A DNA stretch of 64,000 bases from positions 1 to 64,000 of the forward strand of contig CAYQKY010000024.1 of NCBI GenBank assembly GCA_964418125.1, read 5' to 3'. Numbering within the stretch: position 1 is the stretch's first letter; each line of letters starts with the position of its first letter. The notes beneath the pieces are model-generated. The model did not search any database and had not been told where the DNA came from. It was given only the letters and a program-made list of their open reading frames with translations. A program made the translations under genes and the position numbers. Shown one piece after another: positions 51,970 through 58,526 of this stretch. The DNA is from JACJXW01 sp964418125 (GTDB taxonomy: Bacteria > Bacteroidota > Bacteroidia > Chitinophagales > Saprospiraceae).

Positions 51970-52716
51970 ATGAAATACCTGTCCATCCTTACTTTTCTTT
52001 TCTGCCTTGCAGCCTTCCAGGCCAATGCCCAGCCGGAAACGATCGAAACGCCGGACATCACCATTACCCCCATCCTCCACAGCACCCTGGCCATGGAGTG
52101 GGACGGCAATACCATCTTCCTGGACCCCTACGGCGGCGCCGAACGCTTCGCCGGCTTCCCCGCCCCCAACCTGGTGCTCATCACCGACATTCATGGCGAC
52201 CACCTCCACAAGGAGACCCTGCAGGCGCTGGACCTGTCGCAGGCGACCCTGATCGGCCCTCAGGCCGTAGTGGATCAACTCGAAGATATATCGTTCAAAG
52301 AGGTCCGGATCTTAGCGAACAATGAACAAACCACCTGGAACGGCATAAGCATCCAGGCCCTGCCCATGTACAACCTGCCGGAAACCGAAGACAGCCGCCA
52401 CCCCAAAGGGCGCGGCAACGGCTACCTGCTCACCGTCGCCGGCAAGCGCATCTACTTCTCCGGAGACACGGAAGACATCCCCGAGATGCGCCAGCTCGAG
52501 GACATCTACGCCGCCTTCGTCTGCATGAACCTCCCCTACACCATGAGCATCGAACAGGCCGCCGACGCGGTGCTGGAATTTCAGCCGAAAGTGGTGTATC
52601 CTTTCCACTACCGGGGTAAAGACGGGCTGAGCGATGTGGAGGCGTTTAAAGCTATGGTTGAAAAAGAGAATGCCGAGATCGAGGTGAAGTTGCTGAACTG
52701 GTATCCGGAGCGGTGA
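51970..52716 (+). CDS. Exported metallo-beta-lactamase-fold hydrolase (UlaG-like)
   Basis: A 248-aa protein with signal peptide (YLSILTFLFCLAAFQANAQ). The metal site is seen in LVLITDIHGDHLHKETL (near 75-90, the HxxDH motif as HGDHLH), with further ligands in YFSGDTEDIPEM (near 170) and YPFHYRG (near 215). The order and spacing match the UlaG/RNase Z-like branch of the fold, often annotated as 'MBL fold metallo-hydrolase'. Export to the periplasm is unusual for UlaG itself. Substrate unknown. The stop is followed after four bases by a long 8-mer repeat. Confidence 0.85.
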   Translation: MKYLSILTFLFCLAAFQANAQPETIETPDITITPILHSTLAMEWDGNTIFLDPYGGAERFAGFPAPNLVLITDIHGDHLHKETLQALDLSQATLIGPQAVVDQLEDISFKEVRILANNEQTTWNGISIQALPMYNLPETEDSRHPKGRGNGYLLTVAGKRIYFSGDTEDIPEMRQLEDIYAAFVCMNLPYTMSIEQAADAVLEFQPKVVYPFHYRGKDGLSDVEAFKAMVEKENAEIEVKLLNWYPER

Positions 52717-52720
52717 AGCC

Positions 52721-52862
52721 GTGTATTGGTGTATTCGTGTATTGGTGTATTGGTGTATTCGTGCATTCGTGTATTCGTGTATTTGTGCTTTGGTCAATGG
52801 TGTTTTGGTGTGCCAAGTGACGGCCACGACAAATGCACCAATACACACATACACTTATACAC
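52721..52862. repeat. Long tandem 8-mer array with inverted partner between converging genes
   Basis: The left half holds about eleven variants of GTGTATTG or GTGTATTC (52721-52807): eight in a row, then degenerate units. The right half (52836-52862) reads CACCAATACACACATACACT and continues with ATACAC words, so it pairs with the left. The centre holds GTGCCAAGTGACGGCCACGAC. The array begins four bases after the metallo-hydrolase stop and ends six bases before the PurU stop. Confidence 0.85.
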
Positions 52863-52868
52863 TATCCT

Positions 52869-53738
52869 TCAATCAAAAACCACCGTCTTATTCCTGAACG
52901 GCAGGATCTTGTGCTGGATCTCCAGCCAGACGGCGCGGGCCAGGACGACCTTCTCCAGGTCCTTCCCGATGCGGATGAGGTCTTTGACGCTGTCTTTGTG
53001 GGAGATGCGGCGGACGTCCTGCTCGATGATGGGCCCTTCGTCCAGGTCGGCGGTGACGTAGTGGCTGGTGGCGCCGATGACCTTCACGCCTCGGTTGTAG
53101 GCCGAGTGGTAGGGCCGGGCGCCCTTGAAGGCCGGCAGGAAGGAATGGTGGATGTTGATGATCCGGTTGGGAAAGCCCGTCACGAAATCATCGGAAAGGA
53201 TCTGCATATAGCGGGCCAGCACGATGAAATCCACATCCAGGGAATGGAGCAGTTCTGTTTGTTTCTTCTCCTGTTCAGCTTTGTTCTCTTTCGCGATGGG
53301 AAAAACTTCGAAGGGGATCTCAAAGCGCTCGGCGATATACTGCAGGTTCTCGTGGTTGCTGATGATCACGGGGATATCCACCGGCCATTCGCCGGAGTTA
53401 CAACGTTGCAGGATGTCGTACAGGCAGTGCGACATTTTGGAGACGAAGATGGCCATCCGGGGCCGGTGCCCGGAGAAGTGCAGCTGCCATTCCATCTGGA
53501 ACTTCTGCCCGATGAGCGTGCCGAAGTAGTCGTCGATCTTCTCCTCCGGGATGGCGAAGCCTTCCAGCTCCCATTCCACCCGCATGAAAAAGCGCATGGC
53601 CCCGCGGTCCACGTACTGGTCGAGGCTAATGATGTTGCCGTTGTTCTTGTATAGGAAGTCCGTCACCGCCGCCACCAGCCCCGTCTGGTCCGGGCAGTGC
53701 ATGAGCAGGATGGCGGTGTTGCCGTTTTGGGTGTTCAT
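52869..53738 (-). CDS. purU: Formyltetrahydrofolate deformylase
   Basis: From ATG 53738 the protein is 289 aa; the TTG 30 bases upstream is rejected. The N-terminal ACT domain (about 1-80) begins NTAILLMHCPDQTGLVAAVT. The C-terminal formyltransferase-like hydrolase domain has RMAIFVSKMSHCLYDILQ, IPVIISNHENLQYIAERF, FIVLARYMQILSDDFVTGFP, INIHHSFLPAFKGARPYH and IGATSHYVTADLDEGPIIEQ. These match PurU, which hydrolyses 10-formyl-tetrahydrofolate to formate for purine synthesis and balance of one-carbon pools. Full length. Confidence 0.93.
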   Translation of the reverse strand: MNTQNGNTAILLMHCPDQTGLVAAVTDFLYKNNGNIISLDQYVDRGAMRFFMRVEWELEGFAIPEEKIDDYFGTLIGQKFQMEWQLHFSGHRPRMAIFVSKMSHCLYDILQRCNSGEWPVDIPVIISNHENLQYIAERFEIPFEVFPIAKENKAEQEKKQTELLHSLDVDFIVLARYMQILSDDFVTGFPNRIINIHHSFLPAFKGARPYHSAYNRGVKVIGATSHYVTADLDEGPIIEQDVRRISHKDSVKDLIRIGKDLEKVVLARAVWLEIQHKILPFRNKTVVFD

Positions 53739-53782
53739 GAGTTCATGGTTTTTAAAAACGAGGTGCAAATATAGGAGATTTC

Positions 53783-53872
53783 ATGGTTGAATTGTTGATA
53801 TTGTTGGATTGTTGAAGGGTTCTGCGGGCCATTGAGCTCCCAAGCCATTCAGCAATATAACCATCCAACCAT
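53783..53872. repeat. Tandem-word hairpin upstream of purU
   Basis: Left arm ATGGTTGAATTGTTGATATTG (53783-53803 and on to 53811) pairs imperfectly with the segment 53844-53872, which holds GCAATATAACCATCCAACCAT. The centre contains CTGCGGGCC. Just beyond lies CCTGAGCCTGCCGAAGGGC (53879-53897), a widely dispersed bacterial repeat word. Confidence 0.55.
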
Positions 53873-53913
53873 TTCCCCCTGAGCCTGCCGAAGGGCACCC
53901 CATGAACATGGGG

Positions 53914-53944
53914 TTTCGCCAATGCATTTTCCCCCTTACCTTTG
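53914..53944 (+). promoter_or_regulatory. Promoter of the small-RNA candidate
   Basis: TTTC (53914-53917), 19 bases, and TACCTTTG (53937-53944) form the same promoter pattern as the one before tRNA-Ser in this window. Transcription would begin near 53950. Confidence 0.65.
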
Positions 53945-53949
53945 TACCA

Positions 53950-54083
53950 GCTTGAGTTAGTAAGGACTTTGTAAAACTAAACCCTAGTTATAAAATCTAC
54001 ATCCTTCCTATTCACCTATCAACAAGAAGCGTGTTTACAATGAAGGGCTTTCCAAACTCTCTCTCTGGAAAGCCCTCCTTTTT
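53950..54083 (+). ncRNA. Candidate small RNA of about 134 nt with intrinsic terminator
   Basis: A promoter just upstream and a textbook terminator frame this unit. The terminator has stem AGGGCTTTCCA/TGGAAAGCCCT (54044-54054 and 54066-54076), an 11-base loop, then CC and five T residues (54079-54083). Inside, TTGTAAA (53969-53975) pairs with TTTACAA (54034-54040) to close a domain. A small hairpin AACTA/TAGTT lies within it. No convincing protein-coding frame. It lies in the 589-bp gap between purU and the gene at 54328; the rest of the gap carries two repeat hairpins. The exact 5' end is an estimate. Confidence 0.6.
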
Positions 54084-54184
54084 AGGAAGGCAGGATGGAA
54101 AAATTACTGACTTCTACTCCACTAAGAAGCAAAACCTCAGAAAAAAGCAGGGCAATGACCGTTGTCCTGCAATTTTTTTATCCA

Positions 54185-54240
54185 GTGCTTGTTTGGAGGT
54201 AGTCATTTGGGCTACAAAAGCACCACCTCCAAACAAACAC
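54185..54240. repeat. Intergenic inverted repeat
   Basis: GTGCTTGTTTGGAGGT (54185-54200) is inverted at 54225-54240 (ACCTCCAAACAAACAC), matching at 15 of 16 positions, with a 24-base loop. It stands between the small-RNA candidate and the gene at 54328. Confidence 0.65.
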
Positions 54241-54327
54241 TCAGATGTCCGGAGCCAAGGGGGATTTGATGCTACCTCACTCAATTGCCCTGAACGAAGG
54301 GAAGCCCCCTGCTCCATTTTTCTTTTT

Positions 54328-54921
54328 TCATAAAGGGAACCTTCTCCTCACCACCACCCGCATATTATCAAAATACACCGCCTGTACTCCGGCATTCCAG
54401 CAGTATACCTTAAGTTCCTTATTCCGGCTGTTGGCCGGCACCTCAACGGTACAGTACAGCCGTTGCCAGCCATTTTCTCTGCTCTCCACCGCTTCGTTGC
54501 AGCTCAGCCACATCAGGCCGGGCACCTCGGCGACGATATGGCCGGAAGCGGGATCTCCCTCCTCCACAAATCGCCACACTTCCAGCTCCAGTTGCTCGGT
54601 TCCCGTCAGGCCCGGTATCTTCAGCTCAAAGCCGTAGGGATTGTCCGGTAAGATCGCCAGGCAGTGGCTGCCCTCGAAAGCCACCCTGTCCGTTTGGCGG
54701 GAGGCGCCGGAAAAAAGGCCGCCTTTGCCTTTGAAAACAGGTTCGGTATGGTGCAAAACGACTTTCTCGGCCCCGCACCAGAAGGACAGGCGGCGGGGCT
54801 GCAAAAGCCCCAGCCAGGCGGCGGCGAAGAGCAGCATGGCCAGCCAGAACGCCATTGTAAGGGCGAACTCACGGGCCACCCGGCGAAAGCGGCCGGGCTC
54901 GGGGATCACAGGAGAACTCAT
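54328..54921 (-). CDS. Membrane-anchored protein with beta-sandwich-like domain, unknown function
   Basis: From ATG 54921 the protein is 197 aa; a TTG 24 bases upstream is less likely. A short cytosolic lead (MSSPVIPEPGRFRRVAREF) is followed by one membrane helix (ALTMAFWLAMLLFAAAWLGL). The outside part has the look of a carbohydrate-binding-type beta sandwich (VFKGKGGLFSGASRQTDRV, LPDNPYGFELKI and TVEVPANSRNKELKVYCWN, then VYFDNMRV). It is divergent, 59 bp from the MBOAT gene, and may belong to the same O-acetylation unit. No family was recognised. Confidence 0.55.
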   Translation of the reverse strand: MSSPVIPEPGRFRRVAREFALTMAFWLAMLLFAAAWLGLLQPRRLSFWCGAEKVVLHHTEPVFKGKGGLFSGASRQTDRVAFEGSHCLAILPDNPYGFELKIPGLTGTEQLELEVWRFVEEGDPASGHIVAEVPGLMWLSCNEAVESRENGWQRLYCTVEVPANSRNKELKVYCWNAGVQAVYFDNMRVVVRRRFPL

Positions 54922-54980
54922 TTTTTCCGGGCTATTCGTATCCAAAATTCTATATTTGTCCGCAAGTTATTAAATTCAGC

Positions 54981-56402
54981 ATGGTATTCAGCAGCCTTTA
55001 CTTCCTACTTTCTTTTCTGCCTGTCTTCCTGCTCTTCTACTACCTGAGCCCGGTGAGGTGGAAAAATGCCGTTGCCCTGCTGGCCAGCCTTTACTTCTAT
55101 GCCTGGGGAGCCCCCTCTTTCATCTTTATCATTTTCACTTCGCTGATCATCGACTACTACCTTGTGCAGCTGACGGCCCTGTCGGAGGGCAGGAAGCGCA
55201 GGAGGCTGCTGGCGCTTACCATCATTCTGGACGTGGGTATCCTGGCCGTCAGCAAGTACCTCAATTTTGCCGTGGAGAACCTCAATATGGTGGCGGCCCT
55301 ATTCGGCAGCGAAGGCATCCGGATGGCGCGCATCGCCCTGCCCATCGGCATTTCTTTCATCACCTTTCAGAAGATCAGTTATGTGCTGGATTGCTACCAT
55401 GGGCGCGCCCGGCCGCTGGACAACTTTTTCGACTACGCCCTGTATATTCTGCTGTTTCCCCAGCTGATCGCAGGCCCCATCGTGCGTTTCAACGAGGTGG
55501 CGCTGCAGCTGCCCGCCGCCAACCGGAAGCTCTCTTCGGAAATATTGCTGGAGGGCCTGCTGCGCTTCCTCATCGGCCTATCCAAAAAAGTGCTGCTGGC
55601 CAATACCCTGGGCGAAGTGGTAGACGCCGCCTTCGCCCTGCCCGCCGGCGAGCTGGGCATGCTGAGCAGTTGGGTGGTGATCGTGGCCTACGCCTTTCAG
55701 ATCTATTTCGACTTCTCGGGTTATTCCGATATGGCCATCGGGCTGGCGCTGATGATGGGGTTCCGCTTTCCGGAAAACTTCAATTTCCCCTACATCTCCC
55801 AGAGCATTACTGAATTCTGGCGGCGCTGGCACATCACCCTCAGCCGCTGGATGCGCGACTACCTGTACATCCCCCTGGGCGGCAACCGCGTATCTACGGC
55901 CCGCCTGTACGTCAACCTCAGCACCGTATTCCTGCTTTCCGGCCTGTGGCACGGCGCCGCCTGGAACTTCGTCATCTGGGGCGGCTACCACGGGCTGTTC
56001 CTCATCCTGGACCGCCTGGGCCTGCGCGGCTGGCTGCACCGCCTCGGCAAGGCGCCGGCCGTACTGCTGACCTTTCTGACCGTGCTCATCGGCTGGGTGT
56101 TTTTCCGGTCGCCCAGCCTGGCCCATAGCACGGCCTACCTGGGGCAGATGTTCAGCTTCCAGGGAATGGAGATGACCGTTTTCACCAGCCACCGCTTCTG
56201 GTTCATTCTGGCGCTGGGCGCCCTGTTTTCCTTCGTGGGCGTATCGCAAATTATCGAGGGCCGGGCCAGCCGCTGGCATGAGAACACCGGGCCGATGGGG
56301 CAGTTGGCCTTCAAGCTTTCGTGCAGCCTCCTCCTGGGGTGGTTCTGCCTGGCGGAGATCTACGCCTCCGGCTTCAACCCCTTCATTTACTTCAAATTTT
56401 AA
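54981..56402 (+). CDS. MBOAT O-acyltransferase (AlgI-like)
   Basis: A 473-aa integral membrane protein with about ten helices. It begins FSSLYFLLSFLPVFLLFYYL and contains YAWGAPSFIFIIFTSLIIDY, LPIGISFITFQKISYVLDCY, FDFSGYSDMAIGLALMMGFR, FPENFNFPYISQSITEFWRR and WHITLSRWMRDYLYIPLGGN. The catalytic histidine lies in FLLSGLWHGAAWNFVIWGGY. This matches the AlgI/PatA group that acetylates polysaccharides or other surface glycans by moving acetyl groups across the membrane. The AlgX-like gene follows with 11 bp between them, so it supplies the periplasmic transferase. Confidence 0.92.
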   Translation: MVFSSLYFLLSFLPVFLLFYYLSPVRWKNAVALLASLYFYAWGAPSFIFIIFTSLIIDYYLVQLTALSEGRKRRRLLALTIILDVGILAVSKYLNFAVENLNMVAALFGSEGIRMARIALPIGISFITFQKISYVLDCYHGRARPLDNFFDYALYILLFPQLIAGPIVRFNEVALQLPAANRKLSSEILLEGLLRFLIGLSKKVLLANTLGEVVDAAFALPAGELGMLSSWVVIVAYAFQIYFDFSGYSDMAIGLALMMGFRFPENFNFPYISQSITEFWRRWHITLSRWMRDYLYIPLGGNRVSTARLYVNLSTVFLLSGLWHGAAWNFVIWGGYHGLFLILDRLGLRGWLHRLGKAPAVLLTFLTVLIGWVFFRSPSLAHSTAYLGQMFSFQGMEMTVFTSHRFWFILALGALFSFVGVSQIIEGRASRWHENTGPMGQLAFKLSCSLLLGWFCLAEIYASGFNPFIYFKF

Positions 56403-56413
56403 ACTGCCCGGCC

Positions 56414-57556
56414 ATGAATATCCGCTACCTGCTTTTCTTTCTGGTTCTGGCCCTGATCACCCTGCCGGAGTATTACCTGCCGGTGATGCAGCGGGCCTTT
56501 CCCAGCCTGCAGGCGCCGGTGCTGGGCGGCAGTTTTGAGCGGGTGGATTACCCCCGCTTCTGGCCGCAGAAATGGCTGACGGGAGACTATCAGGAGCAGT
56601 TTGAACAGGCGCGCCGCAACCAAAGCCCTATCGCGCCCTTCGTGGTGCGCCACCGCAATCAGCTACTCCGCGATGCCTTCGGCGACAGTGGCGCGCCCCG
56701 GGTGGTGTATGGGGAAAACAATTATTTCTTCGCCGCAGAATACTGCGAGGCGTACGCCGGAACGGACTACACCGGGCGGAGCGCCATTCAGGCCAGGGTG
56801 CAACAGCTGCAGCGCATTCAGGAACTGCTGGGCCCGGAGGGGCCGCGGCTGCTGGTGCTGCTTCCTCCCGGCAAGCCGCGGGTACTGCCGGAAAACCTGC
56901 CCTCATTCTACCGGGAAAGGCAGGCCGACAGCACCAACTGGCAGGTGTTTTCCGAACTGCTGGCACATTCCGGCGTTCCGTTTCTGAATTTCGAATTCCT
57001 GATCCTGGAAAAAGAGGCCTTCCCCTACCCCATCTATCCGCAGTTCGGCCTCCACTGGAGCTATTACGGCGCCACGGTGGCTGCCGACAGCATGCGCCGG
57101 AAGATGGAACATCTGATCGGTAAAGAACTGCCCGTCATGGAATACCAAAGATCGGTTGAAGTAAGAGACTCCCTGATGAGCACGGATAAGGAGCTGCTTT
57201 ACGGCGCCAACATCATGCGGGAGCCGCCGGCAAAACCCATGCCCTACCCCAGCATCGAATACCGGCGGGACAGCCTCACCTATTTGCCTAAAGTACTCGT
57301 CATCGGCGACAGCTACTACAAGATATGGTACGACTACGGCATACAGCAGGGGCTTTTCCACCCGGAATCATCCTTCTGGTATTACTACGGCACGATCTAT
57401 CCGCCCCAGGGCGGGCAGCATGCCCGGTCGCTTCCCATCCTGAAAGAAACACTAAGCCGTGACATCATCCTGTTGCCGCATGCGGAGATCAACCTCAACA
57501 ATTTCGGGTTCGGGTATCTGGACAAGTTGGAGGAGGCGCTTTTGGAAGAGCGTTGA
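56414..57556 (+). CDS. AlgX/AlgJ-like SGNH O-acetyltransferase
   Basis: From ATG 56414 the protein is 380 aa; the longer frame overlapping the MBOAT gene is rejected. A signal anchor (IRYLLFFLVLALITLPEYYL) leads to a periplasmic domain. SGNH-type motifs are seen in KVLVIGDSYYKIW (near 300, catalytic Ser) and QFGLHWSYYGATVAADSMR (near 220, the D/HxxW-type site). AlgX/AlgJ proteins take acetyl from the MBOAT partner to a polysaccharide. The pair implies an O-acetylated exopolysaccharide or cell-wall glycan; no glycan synthase is in this window. Confidence 0.82.
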   Translation: MNIRYLLFFLVLALITLPEYYLPVMQRAFPSLQAPVLGGSFERVDYPRFWPQKWLTGDYQEQFEQARRNQSPIAPFVVRHRNQLLRDAFGDSGAPRVVYGENNYFFAAEYCEAYAGTDYTGRSAIQARVQQLQRIQELLGPEGPRLLVLLPPGKPRVLPENLPSFYRERQADSTNWQVFSELLAHSGVPFLNFEFLILEKEAFPYPIYPQFGLHWSYYGATVAADSMRRKMEHLIGKELPVMEYQRSVEVRDSLMSTDKELLYGANIMREPPAKPMPYPSIEYRRDSLTYLPKVLVIGDSYYKIWYDYGIQQGLFHPESSFWYYYGTIYPPQGGQHARSLPILKETLSRDIILLPHAEINLNNFGFGYLDKLEEALLEER

Positions 57557-58098
57557 TCCGTTGACTGGTTGATTGGTGATTCGTATCCCCGTAACAGGGT
57601 AGCAAAGGAGCCTGCAGGCCCCCTGCTTCCTTGCTATCCGCTGAATTTATGGTAATCAGCGGCCCCTTCCCCCATTTCCCCGGCCACATTAAAATCATCC
57701 GCCATTCATTCGTTAAACTAACAAATTAGCCCTACCTTAACGTCAAATTCATTACAACTACAGGTTTTTGGGTGCAGCCGCATGGCTGCACCTGCTGTTT
57801 TGGGGCTACGCTATAATTTCAGCGTAGCTGCCAAAGAAACAATAGAGATTACAAATGGCTATCTTGCCCCTCTATTTATATTGCTGGTTATCAAATCAGT
57901 AAATGCAATATCCGACACAAACCCCTTAAATAAGGCAGGACAAAAAACCAAACAACTGTCCTTTTTTGGGGGCGGGGAAAGGGGTATCTTTGGGCAATAG
58001 ATTTTTGATTTGCGATTTTTGATTTGCGATTTTTGATGTAGCGGATACTCGTACCGCTTTCGAAAATTGAGCGCTTTCATCCAAAAATCCATCGCCCA
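57557..58098. other. 542-bp intergenic region with several hairpins and a -7 box
   Basis: No convincing gene is seen. The region holds four hairpins. AGCAAAGGAGC faces GCTTCCTTGCT (57601-57635). CCGCTGA pairs with TCAGCGG (57638-57662). GGTGCAGCC pairs with GGCTGCACC around 57770-57792. GCTACGCT pairs with AGCGTAGC shortly after. TTTG (57965-57968) and TATCTTTG (57985-57992) form a possible promoter for the four-helix-bundle gene at 58099. Confidence 0.4.
58001..58038 (+). repeat. Heptamer repeat upstream of the four-helix-bundle gene
   Basis: ATTTTTG and ATTTGCG alternate (ATTTTTGATTTGCG twice, then ATTTTTGATG), making five heptamers in a row. It is the reverse complement in spirit of the heptamer array at 58492-58526, so the two arms bracket the small gene between them. 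Confidence 0.8.
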
Positions 58099-58473
58099 AT
58101 GACCTCTAAAGAATTACAGGAACGGTTGATCTGTTTTGCCGTTGCCATACTAAAGCTATTTCGCAAAATGCCGAAAGAGCCCGATGCGATTCATATTGCT
58201 GGGCAGTTCATGCGCTCTGGCACCCACCCGGGAATTCATTACGGAGAAGTGAGAGCAGCTGAATCAGATAAAGATTTTGTTCATAAACTAAAAATGATCA
58301 ACAAGGAATTAAGGGAAACGTATAATTCCCTAACCATCGTGCAATTGATGGAATATGTGAAGCCAGATGACATTGCCCCAGTTCATAAAGAATGCAATGA
58401 GCTGATCGCAATTTTTACCGCTACCATCATGAACCTCGAATCGAAGGAATATCGAGGAAGAAGCAAAAGGTAA
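58099..58473 (+). CDS. Four-helix-bundle (S23-type) protein
   Basis: A 124-aa helical protein with TSKELQERLICFAVAILKLF, FRKMPKEPDAIHIAGQFMRS, GTHPGIHYGEVRAAESDKDF, FVHKLKMINKELRETYNSLT and CNELIAIFTATIMNLESK. The R-S-G-T/S...YxEaxxA-x-S-x-x-DF core matches the four-helix-bundle family once named '23S rRNA intervening sequence protein', common in Bacteroidota and often found in mobile or variable places. Biological role is not established. It is bracketed by inverted heptamer arrays. Confidence 0.85.
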   Translation: MTSKELQERLICFAVAILKLFRKMPKEPDAIHIAGQFMRSGTHPGIHYGEVRAAESDKDFVHKLKMINKELRETYNSLTIVQLMEYVKPDDIAPVHKECNELIAIFTATIMNLESKEYRGRSKR

Positions 58474-58491
58474 GCCATGCCCCCTCCGGCA

Positions 58492-58526
58492 CATCAAACA
58501 TCAAACATCAAAAATCAAAAATCATG
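58492..58526 (+). repeat. Heptamer array ending in the recQ start codon
   Basis: CATCAAA three times, AATCAAA, then AATCATG run without a break (58492-58526). The last unit contains the ATG of recQ (58524). It pairs with the heptamer array at 58001-58038. Confidence 0.85.

Noticed and set aside
52721..52862. CRISPR array
   Set aside because: Units are 8 bases with no spacers, and no cas genes are present.
57782..58000. 72-codon plus-strand frame
   Set aside because: It runs through two hairpins and the promoter of the next gene; no recognisable protein.
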